Shown here piece by piece: positions 1 through 8,200 of a DNA stretch of 64,000 nucleotides. Position 1 is the stretch's first letter; each line of letters opens with the position of its first letter. The stretch is from the NCBI RefSeq assembly GCF_020172685.1, contig NZ_CP083986.1, forward strand, positions 4,544,158-4,608,157. The letters are read 5' to 3'. The notes beneath the pieces are model-generated. The model ran no database searches and was not told where the DNA came from. It saw nothing but the letters and a program-made list of their open reading frames with translations. The position numbers and the translations under genes are program-made. Origin of the DNA: [Mycobacterium] nativiensis (GTDB taxonomy: Bacteria > Actinomycetota > Actinomycetes > Mycobacteriales > Mycobacteriaceae).

Positions 1-784
1 CGCCGTGGCCGCCCAGCATGCCGGCGTTGCCGCCGGCTCCACCGAGGGCAGGCAACCCATTGCCGGTCTCTCCCACGCCACCGTCGCCGCCGTTGCCACC
101 GATACCGAGGGCCGATCCGCCATCACCGCCGTCGCCGCCATTTCCTCCGGCCCCGCCATCGCCGCCGTCACCGCCGTTGCCGAACCAACCCGCGTCGCCG
201 CCGGCACCGCCAGCCACGCCAACCTGGGTGCTGTCCCAGCCGTTGCCGCCGTCGCCGAACCACAATCCGCCGGCACCACCGTCGGGATCTGCTGCCGTAC
301 CGGCAGCGCCATCGCCGATCAGGTACTGCCCTGAGATCTGGTTGATGAACCCGTCGACTTCCTTGCCGAAGTCGCTGCGGATCCAGGCCTCGATGGCGGT
401 GTGGATCGGGTCGTAGACCAGCTGTTGGAACCACATGTCCGCAGGCGCGCCGAGCATGTCCGCGGCTGGGCTCACGCTAGCCACCGCCGCCGATGCCTGG
501 TCAATCCCGTTAGCGCCAACGTCAAGCGCACTCTGGAGACCATCGCCGGGAGCGCTGACCACATCGCCGGCTCCCGCCGTCGCATCACCCGGTCCGCCGA
601 ACAACTCAACGATCAATTCGCCCAGACCTAGATCGTCCGCTTGGGCGAGCGGCAGTGCGGACAACGCTGTCATGCCGAATGCCAAGAATGAGCCGGTACC
701 GGCACCAAAAGCGACTACTCGGCGACGAGACGAGTTGGCGTTCGGTGGGCGGTGATTGCGCTTGTTGTTGCGGTGGGTGACCAT
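1..784 (-). CDS. PGRS-like glycine-rich exported protein (3' end outside window)
   Basis: The reading frame is open from an ATG at 784 down to base 1, about 261 codons, with no stop before the window edge, so the C-terminus is missing. GGAGG sits just upstream of the ATG. The N-terminus has a run of arginines, then a hydrophobic segment ending in PLAQADD, which reads as a signal peptide. A helical region follows (about residues 45-150), then dense GGxGG/GDGG repeats from about residue 155 on. This is the architecture of mycobacterial PGRS-repeat proteins that lack a PE domain. Role unknown; probably surface or secreted. Confidence 0.75.
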   Translation of the reverse strand, partial: MVTHRNNKRNHRPPNANSSRRRVVAFGAGTGSFLAFGMTALSALPLAQADDLGLGELIVELFGGPGDATAGAGDVVSAPGDGLQSALDVGANGIDQASAAVASVSPAADMLGAPADMWFQQLVYDPIHTAIEAWIRSDFGKEVDGFINQISGQYLIGDGAAGTAADPDGGAGGLWFGDGGNGWDSTQVGVAGGAGGDAGWFGNGGDGGDGGAGGNGGDGGDGGSALGIGGNGGDGGVGETGNGLPALGGAGGNAGMLGGHG

Positions 785-1010
785 CTCTGCCTCCGGTCCG
801 ACGCGGGAAATCACTTAGGTGTCGCTGAAGTCATGCTCAGTAACAGTCGATGAAGCATGAAGTGAACACATCCGGCAAAGAACAGCCGCGTTCCACTCAG
901 CGGGAGATCTGCATCCGTCACCGAATGCCATCAGGCCCGGTATGGTGTCGATGCCGCACGGCTGGGGCCACGGCAAGGCCGGTGACCGTCGAGCCGGCCT
1001 GACCGTCGGA

Positions 1011-1868
1011 CTACGAAGGCTTAGACCTCTTGGCGAACGACCGCATCCGCAGCAGATAACCCACCGCCCGCCGGGCCGGGACCGCCCGCGGCCAGTCGTC
1101 GGCGCGGAAATAGGCGTCCGACCCGCCGTCGACGAAGATGACGCTGCCGCACAGGAATTCGGCGGCGCCGGACAGCATGAACAGCATCCAGTCGCCCAGT
1201 TGTCCTGGATCCCCGTAGCCACCGACTGGGACCGGGAACGCGTTGACCGCCCGAGCCTGCCCCGGTGTCGCCAGCTGTTTCTCCAGCAGGGGCGTCAGAA
1301 TCGCACCGGGCGCCAAGGCGTTGAGCCGGATACCTGCCCCGGCCCACGCCGGCTGCACCGCCTGGCGGCGCACCCAGCGCGACACCGCGATTTTGGATCC
1401 CGCATACGCCATCGACGGCGCACCCGGGCCCAATAGGCGCAGCCGGCGCACCGCCTTAGCCGTCTTGCCGGCCAGCAGCGCACGCACCGCCGATCGCGGC
1501 ACCGCCGGCACGGTGGTGGCCGAATTGCTGGCGACGACCACAACTTTGGCGGCCCCGGAGGCGGCCAGCGCCGGACGCCACGCTTCCAGCAGATCGACGA
1601 CGCCGAAATAGTTGACCTGCAGGATCAGCCCCGTCGCTCCCGGAGTGGGGCCGATACCGGCGGCCAGCACCGCCCCGTCCAGTCGACCCCCGCACGCCGC
1701 CAGTACCGCCTCGGCGCCCGCCGCCCGGCCCGGCGCCGTCGACAGGTCCGCGACCACTTCGGCATCGCGCAGGTCGATCCCGATCACGGTGTGGCCGGCC
1801 GCCCGCAACTTGTCCGCCGCCTGGCGTCCCATACCGGATGCCGACCCGGTTACCGCGTACACACCCAC
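1011..1868 (-). CDS. SDR family oxidoreductase
   Basis: This 285-residue protein is a classical short-chain dehydrogenase/reductase. The nucleotide-binding motif TGSASGMG lies at residues 7-14, a VVVASNS strand supplies the usual serine, and YAGSK gives the catalytic Tyr/Lys pair. The GSVIFVDGG stretch near the C-terminus is typical of NAD(P)-dependent SDRs. Substrate cannot be read from the sequence. It is divergent from the 3-hydroxyisobutyrate-dehydrogenase-like gene, sharing a roughly 60-bp promoter gap in which no KstR-type site is visible. Confidence 0.85.
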   Translation of the reverse strand: MGVYAVTGSASGMGRQAADKLRAAGHTVIGIDLRDAEVVADLSTAPGRAAGAEAVLAACGGRLDGAVLAAGIGPTPGATGLILQVNYFGVVDLLEAWRPALAASGAAKVVVVASNSATTVPAVPRSAVRALLAGKTAKAVRRLRLLGPGAPSMAYAGSKIAVSRWVRRQAVQPAWAGAGIRLNALAPGAILTPLLEKQLATPGQARAVNAFPVPVGGYGDPGQLGDWMLFMLSGAAEFLCGSVIFVDGGSDAYFRADDWPRAVPARRAVGYLLRMRSFAKRSKPS

Positions 1869-1929
1869 GAGACGTCCTCCTCAATCCGTTGTGTTCCGTC
1901 ATACAGGCTTACAGGGCATGGTGGACACC

Positions 1930-2805
1930 ATGCACATCGGATTCATCGGACTCGGGAACATGGGCAGCGGCATGGCCGCCAACCTGCTCAAGGCGGGTCA
2001 CGCGGTCACCGCTTACAACCGGTCACCGGCCAAGGTGGACGCCCTGGCCCAGCAGGGCGCCACACCGGCGCGGACGGTGGCCGACGCCTGCCACGACGAG
2101 GTGGTGCAGACGATGCTGGCCGACGACGACGCCGTCGAGCACGTCACGCTCGGGCCGGACGGCATTGTGGCCTCGTTGCCGGCCGGCGGTACCCACATCT
2201 CGTCGAGCACGATCAGCGTGGCGCTCGCCCGACGGCTCACCGCCGCGCACGCCGACGCGGGACAGACCTATGTCGCCGCACCGGTCTTCGGCCGGCCTGC
2301 GGCCGCCGCGGCGGCAAAGCTTTTCGTGATAGCCGCGGGCGCGCCGGCAGCACTGGACCTGGTGGAGCCGGTTTTCGACGCGATCGGTCAGCGCACCTTC
2401 GTGGTGTCCGATCAGCCGTACGCGGCCAACCTGGTGAAGCTCTCCGGCAACTTTCTGCTCGCCACCGTCATCGAGTCACTCGGTGAGGCGATCGCGCTGG
2501 TGGAGAAGGCCGGGGTGGACCCGGTGTCCTATGTCGACATCCTCACCTCAACACTGTTCAGCGCTCCGGCGTATGCGACCTACGGCGACCTGATCGCCCG
2601 CAAGAGCTTCGAGCCGGCCGGTTTCGCCGCCACCCTCGGGCTCAAGGACGTCCGGTTGGCGTTGCAGGCCGCCGAGGAGCTGACGGTGCCACTACCGCTG
2701 GGCAGCCTGCTGCGCGACCGCTTCCTGGCACTGCTCGCCAACGGCGGCGGAGCGCTGGACTGGTCGGCGATCACCACCCTGGCCGGGCGTGTCGCGGGGC
2801 TCTAA
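1930..2805 (+). CDS. 3-hydroxyisobutyrate dehydrogenase-like NAD(P)-dependent oxidoreductase
   Basis: The 291-residue product starts with the Rossmann motif GFIGLGNMG of the beta-hydroxyacid dehydrogenase family. A GGTHISSSTISV stretch (about 80-95) corresponds to the conserved substrate-binding region, and VKLSGN near residue 165 carries the expected catalytic lysine. Family members oxidise beta-hydroxyacids such as 3-hydroxyisobutyrate or tartronate semialdehyde; the substrate here is not evident. I chose the ATG at 1930 because family members begin immediately before the Rossmann strand; an in-frame ATG at 1918 would add four residues. Confidence 0.85.
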   Translation: MHIGFIGLGNMGSGMAANLLKAGHAVTAYNRSPAKVDALAQQGATPARTVADACHDEVVQTMLADDDAVEHVTLGPDGIVASLPAGGTHISSSTISVALARRLTAAHADAGQTYVAAPVFGRPAAAAAAKLFVIAAGAPAALDLVEPVFDAIGQRTFVVSDQPYAANLVKLSGNFLLATVIESLGEAIALVEKAGVDPVSYVDILTSTLFSAPAYATYGDLIARKSFEPAGFAATLGLKDVRLALQAAEELTVPLPLGSLLRDRFLALLANGGGALDWSAITTLAGRVAGL

Positions 2806-2810
2806 GGGCA

Positions 2811-2834
2811 GGGCTAGCTGTTACAGCTAGTCCC
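2811..2834. terminator. Hairpin between convergent genes, candidate bidirectional terminator
   Basis: CTAGCTG-TTA-CAGCTAG forms a perfect 7-bp stem with a 3-nt loop (2814-2830), flanked by GGG and CCC that could extend it with a bulge. It lies just after the stop of the plus-strand oxidoreductase and includes the stop codon of the minus-strand SDR. No U-tract follows, as is common for mycobacterial terminators. Confidence 0.5.
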
Positions 2835-3762
2835 CGACTACCCCGCGCAGCCCGTCGGCGCCGAACGCCGGCTCGAGCATCGACGAGAAGTCCGGGCCGC
2901 GGCGCAGCATCTGCCCGCCGTCGACATTGATGACCTGGCCGGTGATGTAGGCGGCCGCATCGCTGAGCAGGAACAGTGCCAGGTTGGCGACGTCTTCGAC
3001 CTCGCCGGGCCGCGGCAGCGGCGTACAGATGCGGTAGTCCTCACTGAGCTCCGGCGAGTCCAGGATCGGGGCGACCAGCTCGGTACGGGTCAGGCCCGGG
3101 CGGATGCTGTTGACCCGCACCCAGGACGCACCCAGTTCGTCGGCGGCCAACTGCATCATGTGGTCCAACGCCGACTTGGTCGGGCCGTAGGCACCGAACC
3201 AGCGGTGGGTGTTGCTGGCCGCGATCGAGGAGATCCCGACGAACGAGCCGCCGCCGCCGCGCACCAGCGCCCGCCCGGCGTGCTTGAGCACGTACATGGT
3301 GCCGTTGACATTGAGGTCGACCGTGCGCCGCCACAACTCCGAGTCGATCTGGGTGATCGGGCCGATGGTCTGCGAACCACCGGCGGCATGCACCACCCCA
3401 TGCAGCCGACCGTGCTTGGCCACGGCGGCCTCGACCGCGGCGATCACGCTGTCCTCGTCGGTGACGTCGGCGGCGAAGTGGCGAACCTGCCCGCCGGGCA
3501 CATGCGGCGGTCCCAGCTTCGCCTCTCCTCCGTCGAGCCTCGCTGAACCGCCGGGCACATGCGGCGGTCCCAGCTTCGCCTCTCCTCCGTCGAGCCTCGC
3601 TGAACCGCCGAGCTCGGCGGCCACCTCCGCCAACCGCTCGGCGCCCCGGCCGACGATCAGAACATCAGCCCCGGCGGCCGCCAACCCGGCGGCCACGGCC
3701 TTGCCGATGCCGCTGCCACCCCCGGTGACCAGGTAGCTGCGGTCTTGGAAGGAAAGCTGCAC
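2827..3762 (-). CDS. SDR family oxidoreductase with duplicated 19-residue insert, putative KstR-regulated
   Basis: This 311-residue SDR shows TGGGSGIGK (about 14-22) for cofactor binding, ISSIAAS with the catalytic serine, and YGPTK with the Tyr/Lys pair; the C-terminal GQVINVDGG is also typical. Between the second helix of the Rossmann fold and the strand before the ADVTDED segment, two tandem copies of a 19-residue unit (GGSARLDGGEAKLGPPHVP) interrupt the fold; SDRs normally run straight from VAAELGG into the next strand. The start is a GTG with GAGGGG five bases upstream. An exact KstR operator match lies 21 bp upstream, suggesting a role in sterol or lipid catabolism. Substrate unknown. 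Confidence 0.8.
   Translation of the reverse strand: MQLSFQDRSYLVTGGGSGIGKAVAAGLAAAGADVLIVGRGAERLAEVAAELGGSARLDGGEAKLGPPHVPGGSARLDGGEAKLGPPHVPGGQVRHFAADVTDEDSVIAAVEAAVAKHGRLHGVVHAAGGSQTIGPITQIDSELWRRTVDLNVNGTMYVLKHAGRALVRGGGGSFVGISSIAASNTHRWFGAYGPTKSALDHMMQLAADELGASWVRVNSIRPGLTRTELVAPILDSPELSEDYRICTPLPRPGEVEDVANLALFLLSDAAAYITGQVINVDGGQMLRRGPDFSSMLEPAFGADGLRGVVGD
3491..3604. repeat. Two tandem 57-bp direct repeats inside an SDR gene
   Basis: The 57-bp unit 3491-3547 is repeated without visible change at 3548-3604, followed by the first 6 bases of a third copy. The length is a multiple of three, so the SDR frame stays open and gains two identical 19-residue blocks. No further copy was noticed elsewhere in the window. 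Confidence 0.9.
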
Positions 3763-3783
3763 ACCGACCCCTCACGTCGAAAC

Positions 3784-3797
3784 TGAAACACGTTCTA
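3784..3797. promoter_or_regulatory. KstR operator, exact consensus match
   Basis: TGAAACACGTTCTA fits TNNAACNNGTTNNA at every fixed position. It lies in the gap between the enoyl-CoA hydratase stop and the SDR start, 21 bp before the SDR GTG codon, so it most likely controls the minus-strand SDR. Confidence 0.75.
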
Positions 3798-3838
3798 CGT
3801 ATGGAACCACGGCTCCACCGAGCGGGAAGTCAGATCAG

Positions 3839-4765
3839 TCAGGGTTGGTCGCGGCGGGCCACGGCGGTGGGCTTGGCGGTGCGCCAGTCCTCGACATCAG
3901 GTGGCAGCCCCAACGGGGCCCGGTTTTCGTTGTGGGCCGCCCAGTGCGCGTGGCCGAGCTGGTGGATGTGGAAACCGTGCCGCAACGCCTCGGTGAAGCC
4001 CATCGCGTCGGCGGCGCCGTTCACCGAATCCTTGATCAGCAGCGCGGCCATGGTGGGCAGCTTCGCGATGCGCCGGGCGAATTCCAGTGTCTTGTCCGCT
4101 AATTCGTCAGTCGGAAACACCTTGGACACCATGCCCAGCCGGTGGGCCTCGTCGGCGTCCAGCGAGTCACCGGTCAGCAGCAACTCCTTGGCCTTACGGG
4201 GCCCGAACTCCCAGGGATGCGCATAGTATTCGACGCCGGGCATCCCCAGCCGCACCCCCACCACGTCGGAGAACCGGGCATTGTCGGCGGCCACGATCAG
4301 GTCGCAGGCCCAGATCAGCATCAACCCCGCCGAGATGGCATTGCCCTGTACCTGGGCGATGGTGATCTTGCGCAGGTCCCGCCACCGGCAGGTGTTCTGG
4401 AAGAAGAAGTGCCACTCCTGCAGGTACATCTTCTCCACCAGCGGCTCCCGGGTGGCGCCGTGGGACTGGAAAGTCGGGTGCTGGTCGGGCCCGGGCCGGC
4501 GTTCGGCCAACGCGGCCTCCGAGCCCAGGTCGTGGCCCGCGGAGAAGTTCTTGCCGCGTGCTCCCAGGATCACCACCCGCACGGTGTCATCGGCTTCGGC
4601 CCGGCCGAACGCCTCGTCGAGCTGCACCAGCAGGGTGCGATTCTGCGCGTTGTGGGTCTCCGGGCGGTTCAGCCAGATCCGGGCGATGCGTCCGTCATCG
4701 ACGGTCTCGTAGTCGACGAGGTCGCCCACCTGCGCCCGTTTGCTCTCCGCTGTCTCCGATGCCAT
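3839..4765 (-). CDS. Enoyl-CoA hydratase/isomerase family protein
   Basis: The 308-residue product is a crotonase-fold protein: LNRPETHNAQN near the N-terminus, GKNFSAGHDL forming the first oxyanion-hole segment, and VQGNAISAGLMLIWACDL forming the second. Crotonases hydrate or isomerise acyl-CoA thioesters; the usual catalytic glutamates are not obvious at the positions of classic hydratases, so another crotonase reaction is possible. The start at 4765 is fixed by AAGGAGG eight bases upstream; a longer in-frame start at 4795 lacks this. It is followed downstream by the KstR-associated SDR on the same strand. Confidence 0.85.
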   Translation of the reverse strand: MASETAESKRAQVGDLVDYETVDDGRIARIWLNRPETHNAQNRTLLVQLDEAFGRAEADDTVRVVILGARGKNFSAGHDLGSEAALAERRPGPDQHPTFQSHGATREPLVEKMYLQEWHFFFQNTCRWRDLRKITIAQVQGNAISAGLMLIWACDLIVAADNARFSDVVGVRLGMPGVEYYAHPWEFGPRKAKELLLTGDSLDADEAHRLGMVSKVFPTDELADKTLEFARRIAKLPTMAALLIKDSVNGAADAMGFTEALRHGFHIHQLGHAHWAAHNENRAPLGLPPDVEDWRTAKPTAVARRDQP

Positions 4766-4865
4766 CGCCTCTGCCTCCTTGATATCCCGCATCACAGGCT
4801 ACGGCGGTCGATCTGGACTTCCCGGCTCAGGTGTGACACGCGGCGCACTTCGCTAGAGTCGACTT

Positions 4866-5039
4866 ATGGCTGCTAAAACCGAACACGCCGACATCGAGGA
4901 CGTTGAACCGCTGGCCGACAACACCGCGAGCCAGGCCCGGCGAGTGGTGGCCGCCTACGCCGAGGACGCCGACGAGTGTCGGGTGTTCCTGTCCATGCTG
5001 GGGATCGGGCCGTCGACCCCCGAGAAACCCGGGTCCTAA
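4866..5039 (+). CDS. 57-residue conserved small protein upstream of otsA
   Basis: An ATG at 4866 opens a 57-codon frame ending in TAA directly before the otsA ATG (TAAATG). The product is acidic and helical, with the segment ADECRVFLSMLGIGP near its C-terminus. M. tuberculosis has a small protein of similar size (Rv3489) in the same place before otsA, which supports it being real and co-transcribed. Function unknown. Confidence 0.75.
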   Translation: MAAKTEHADIEDVEPLADNTASQARRVVAAYAEDADECRVFLSMLGIGPSTPEKPGS

Positions 5040-6494
5040 ATGCCGGAGCCGGGGAGTCGGGCCGCGCCGCACGGACCCGGCGATTCCGATTTCGTCGTGG
5101 TCGCCAACCGGCTGCCCATCGACATCGAGAAGCTGCCCGACGGTACGACCGCTTGGAAACGCAGCCCCGGCGGACTGGTCACCGCACTGGAGCCGCTGCT
5201 GCGGAAGCGCCGCGGTGCCTGGGTGGGCTGGCCCGGCAGCCTGGACGGGCCCGACGAGCCGATCGACGTCGAAGATCTGCGCCTGCATCCGGTCGCGCTG
5301 AGCGCCACCGATATCGCCGAGTATTACGAGGGCTTCTCCAACGCGACGCTGTGGCCGCTGTACCACGACGTGATCGTCAAACCGATCTACCACCGGCAGT
5401 GGTGGGACCGCTACGTCGACGTCAACCGCCGGTTCGCCGAGGCCGCGTCGGCGGCCGCCGCGCCGGGTGCGACGGTCTGGGTCCAGGACTATCAGCTGCA
5501 GCTGGTGCCCAAGATGCTGCGCACACTGCGCCCGGACGTCACCATCGGGTTCTTTCTGCACATCCCGTTCCCGCCGGTCGAACTGTTCATGCAGCTGCCG
5601 TGGCGCGCCGAGATCGTCGACGGCCTGCTCGGCGCCGATCTGGTCGGCTTCCACCTGGCCGGCGGCGCCCAGAACTTCCTGTTCCTGGCCCGCAAGCTGG
5701 CCGGCGCGGACACTTCGCGGGGCACGGTCGGGGTGCGCAGCCGGTTCGGCGAGGTGCGCCTGACAGACCGCACTGTGCGGGTCGGCGCCTTTCCCATCTC
5801 GATCGACTCCGGCGAACTCGATCGCAAGGCGCGTGATCGCGGTATTCGGCGGCGCGCCAAGGAGATCCGGGCCGAGCTGGGCCACCCCCGAAAGATTCTG
5901 CTGGGCGTGGACCGGCTGGACTACACCAAGGGCATCGATGTGCGGCTCAAGGCGTTCAACGAGCTGCTCGCCGAGGGCCGCGCCAAGCGGGAAGACACTG
6001 TGCTGGTGCAGCTGGCGACGCCGAGCCGGGAACGGGTGGAGAGCTACCAGCTCCTGCGCGACGACATCGAACGCCAGGTCGGCCACATCAACGGCGAGTA
6101 CAGCGAGGTCGGTCACCCGGTGGTGCACTATCTGCACCGCCCGGTCCCGCGCGACGAGTTGATCGCGTTCTTCGTGGCCAGCGACGTCATGCTGGTCACT
6201 CCGCTGCGCGACGGGATGAACCTGGTCGCCAAGGAGTACGTGGCGTGCCGCAGTGACCTGGGCGGCGCCCTGGTGCTGAGTGAATTCACCGGCGCCGCAG
6301 CAGAATTGCGTCAGGCCTACTTGCTCAACCCGCACGATCTGGAGTGCGTCAAGGACGTCATCGAGGCGGCGATCAACCAGACCGACGAGGAAGGCCGCCG
6401 GCGCATGCGGGCGCTGCGCCGTCAGGTGCTGACCCACGATGTGGATCGTTGGGCCCGCGCCTTCCTCGACGCGCTCGCGGAGTCCGTCGACTGA
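5040..6494 (+). CDS. otsA: Alpha,alpha-trehalose-phosphate synthase OtsA
   Basis: This 484-residue GT20 glycosyltransferase makes trehalose-6-phosphate from a nucleotide-activated glucose and glucose-6-phosphate, the first step of the OtsA-OtsB trehalose pathway in the cytoplasm. Visible family landmarks are VVANRLP at the N-terminus, the [11 protein letters not shown] and HIPFPP segments, [11 protein letters not shown] in the nucleotide-sugar domain, and [12 protein letters not shown] with the acceptor/donor-binding residues. Mycobacterial OtsA prefers ADP-glucose. The start immediately follows the stop of the upstream 57-aa gene, implying translational coupling. Confidence 0.97.
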   Translation: MPEPGSRAAPHGPGDSDFVVVANRLPIDIEKLPDGTTAWKRSPGGLVTALEPLLRKRRGAWVGWPGSLDGPDEPIDVEDLRLHPVALSATDIAEYYEGFSNATLWPLYHDVIVKPIYHRQWWDRYVDVNRRFAEAASAAAAPGATVWVQDYQLQLVPKMLRTLRPDVTIGFFLHIPFPPVELFMQLPWRAEIVDGLLGADLVGFHLAGGAQNFLFLARKLAGADTSRGTVGVRSRFGEVRLTDRTVRVGAFPISIDSGELDRKARDRGIRRRAKEIRAELGHPRKILLGVDRLDYTKGIDVRLKAFNELLAEGRAKREDTVLVQLATPSRERVESYQLLRDDIERQVGHINGEYSEVGHPVVHYLHRPVPRDELIAFFVASDVMLVTPLRDGMNLVAKEYVACRSDLGGALVLSEFTGAAAELRQAYLLNPHDLECVKDVIEAAINQTDEEGRRRMRALRRQVLTHDVDRWARAFLDALAESVD

Positions 6495-6495
6495 C

Positions 6496-7035
6496 TCAGC
6501 TACACAGGTGGACCGGGTTGTCCTGGCAGGTCAGCGGGTAATGGATGACCGGGTTCGGCAGTGGCGAGACGTACGTCAGCGTGAACGGGTGCTTGTCCAG
6601 CCCGGGCTGCCAGCCGCACACTGCGTTGTGCGACTGGGTGTAGGTCCCGTTGAGCGAGGTGTCGAACTGGTACATCTCTTCACTGGCGGCGGTTTTGCCG
6701 TCAGGGCATCGGGTACCGGCCAGCAGCGGGGTGTGGTAGGTCCATTTACCGTTCGACAACCGGTAGGAGCCGGCCTGTCCCGGCGGGCCGTCGCTTTCCA
6801 CCTGCAGCCGGCAACCGACCGCCAGGTGCAGCGGCACCCGCCCGTCACCCACCGTCGGGACGCACAGTGGGTAGATTTTCCACCTCGCCGTGGTGCCGGC
6901 CCCGTTGTAGGTGTAAATGCCCTCCAGCGTGCCTTCCGGCGCTGCGTCGTCGTCCGCACCGGCGTCGACGGCCAGCCCGACGCTGGCCGTCATAGCGATA
7001 CCGAAGGCGGCCAGACTACGAACGAGTTTCCCCAT
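6496..7035 (-). CDS. Small exported protein, Rv3491-like
   Basis: The 179-residue product begins MGKLVRSLAAFGIAMTASVG and continues to VDAGADDD, a clear signal peptide with cleavage near residue 28. The mature part is beta-rich with paired cysteines and no recognised domain. M. tuberculosis has an exported protein of similar size (Rv3491) between otsA and mce4. The start at 7035 was chosen over 7044 because GAGAGG is suitably spaced from it. It lies 17 bp downstream of mas4B on the same strand, so it may be the last gene of the mce4 transcript, and it is convergent with otsA with only one base between the stops. Confidence 0.75.
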   Translation of the reverse strand: MGKLVRSLAAFGIAMTASVGLAVDAGADDDAAPEGTLEGIYTYNGAGTTARWKIYPLCVPTVGDGRVPLHLAVGCRLQVESDGPPGQAGSYRLSNGKWTYHTPLLAGTRCPDGKTAASEEMYQFDTSLNGTYTQSHNAVCGWQPGLDKHPFTLTYVSPLPNPVIHYPLTCQDNPVHLCS

Positions 7036-7052
7036 GACGCTCATCCTCTCCG

Positions 7053-7541
7053 CTAGATCGGCACGATATTGCTGATCAACCACTTGCGGTCGATCTTGCG
7101 GAAGTCGACCCGCAGGCGACTGCCCTCGTAATACTTCTCCTTGGCCTTGCCCGTCACTGTGCGGTTGACGAAGACCAGCACAGAACCGCTGGTCCGCTTT
7201 GCGTCGACGGCGCCGGCGCCGACGACGTCGACCTGGTTCACCAGTTGCTTCTCCCGGGCCTGCGGAATGATGTCGTTGACAGCCCGGGCCTCGAACTCGC
7301 GGCGGTAGTCGCCGGTGAACATCGGGTAAGTCTCGGTGAGACTGCGCTCGACTGTCTTGTACTCATAGCCGAGCACCTTGGGAATCTCGTCGACCGTCAG
7401 CTGGACCAACTCGGTGCGGGCCGCTTGTTCACCGCGCGTCTCGACCCGGCTCCAGTACAGCGAACCCGCCGTGGTGCCCAGCCCGACGAACACTCCGAGG
7501 ACCACCGCCAGGGCGGCGAGCGTCAACCAGCGGCGGTTCAT
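7053..7541 (-). CDS. mas4B: Mce-associated membrane protein Mas4B (Rv3492c-like)
   Basis: The 162-residue protein has one N-terminal membrane segment (about 7-30) and an extracytoplasmic alpha/beta domain ending in FRKIDRKWLISNIVPI, the pattern of Mce-associated (Mas) proteins. Mas proteins accompany Mce complexes and are thought to stabilise them. Its ATG overlaps the mas4A stop by four bases (ATGA). Position and length match Rv3492c at the end of mce4. Confidence 0.85.
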   Translation of the reverse strand: MNRRWLTLAALAVVLGVFVGLGTTAGSLYWSRVETRGEQAARTELVQLTVDEIPKVLGYEYKTVERSLTETYPMFTGDYRREFEARAVNDIIPQAREKQLVNQVDVVGAGAVDAKRTSGSVLVFVNRTVTGKAKEKYYEGSRLRVDFRKIDRKWLISNIVPI

Positions 7542-8200
7542 CGGTTACCGTCCGGCCACTTCAGGTCGTAGGCGGTCATGTTGCCGTCACCGTCCTCGTG
7601 CACGATGATGCGCAGCGCGTACGGCTGCGACGGCTTGTTGACGCCGTCGACATCGGTGGCGGTCGCCCGCATGGCCACCAGCACCGAGGCGTTCCCGGCG
7701 ATGTCGTCGACGTTCTCCAGCGCCGCGGCGTTCACGACGGCCTCCGAACTGTGCTTGGTCTCGCGCAGGATTGCCTTCAGGTTGTCAGAGTTGGCGGCCA
7801 TGGTGTCGCGCAGCGGGCCGCTGGTGCTCGCTACGAATCGGTTCACCTGCTCGTCGATGGTGTCCGGTGTGTAGGTGTACATGTTCAGCACGGTCTGGAC
7901 GGCGGTGTCGACGAAGCGCTGGTCACGACTGTCCGTCGCGGCGGCGTGCCGGTACTGCACCAGCAGCACGGTGACCAGCCCGCCCAACACGATGGTCGCC
8001 GCCAGGACGGCGGCGCCCGCCACCTGGGCGGTCTTCCGCGCATTCGGCCGGCGTCGCGGCGGCGGGCCGGCGGGTCCGGCCGCCCGCTTGCCGGCCCGAC
8101 TGGACACTGGCACGCGCACTGCAGTCGCGGCAGCATCACCGGCCGGGCCCGCCGCGCGCGATGCCCGGCGACGAGCCTTCGCGTCCTCGGGTCCGGTCAC
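7538..8200 (-). CDS. mas4A: Mce-associated membrane protein Mas4A (Rv3493c-like)
   Basis: The product (about 220 residues) has a basic, alanine/proline-rich cytoplasmic N-terminus with ARRRASRAAGP, one membrane helix (VAGAAVLAATIVLGGLVTVL) and a C-terminal Mas-type domain ending VHEDGDGNMTAYDLKWPDG. I place the start at GTG 8200 because GTGA overlaps the mce4F stop by four bases, the junction style used through this operon; an in-frame ATG at 8251 would overlap mce4F by 55 bases. It is an accessory subunit of the Mce4 importer. Confidence 0.8.
   Translation of the reverse strand: MTGPEDAKARRRASRAAGPAGDAAATAVRVPVSSRAGKRAAGPAGPPPRRRPNARKTAQVAGAAVLAATIVLGGLVTVLLVQYRHAAATDSRDQRFVDTAVQTVLNMYTYTPDTIDEQVNRFVASTSGPLRDTMAANSDNLKAILRETKHSSEAVVNAAALENVDDIAGNASVLVAMRATATDVDGVNKPSQPYALRIIVHEDGDGNMTAYDLKWPDGNR

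Noticed and set aside
5..416. Plus-strand Ala/Pro-rich frames at the left edge
   Set aside because: They are the antisense of PGRS GGX repeats, which always leave long Pro/Ala frames open.
785..1010. Possible small genes in the 226-bp gap before the first SDR
   Set aside because: Frames crossing this gap run into or are antisense to the SDR and lack ribosome sites; I see no feature there beyond the likely promoter of the PGRS-like gene.
4827..6437. 536-aa open frame on the minus strand opposite otsA
   Set aside because: It is the antisense of a well-conserved gene; the His/Gln/Val-rich translation has no recognisable domain and reflects third-position GC bias.
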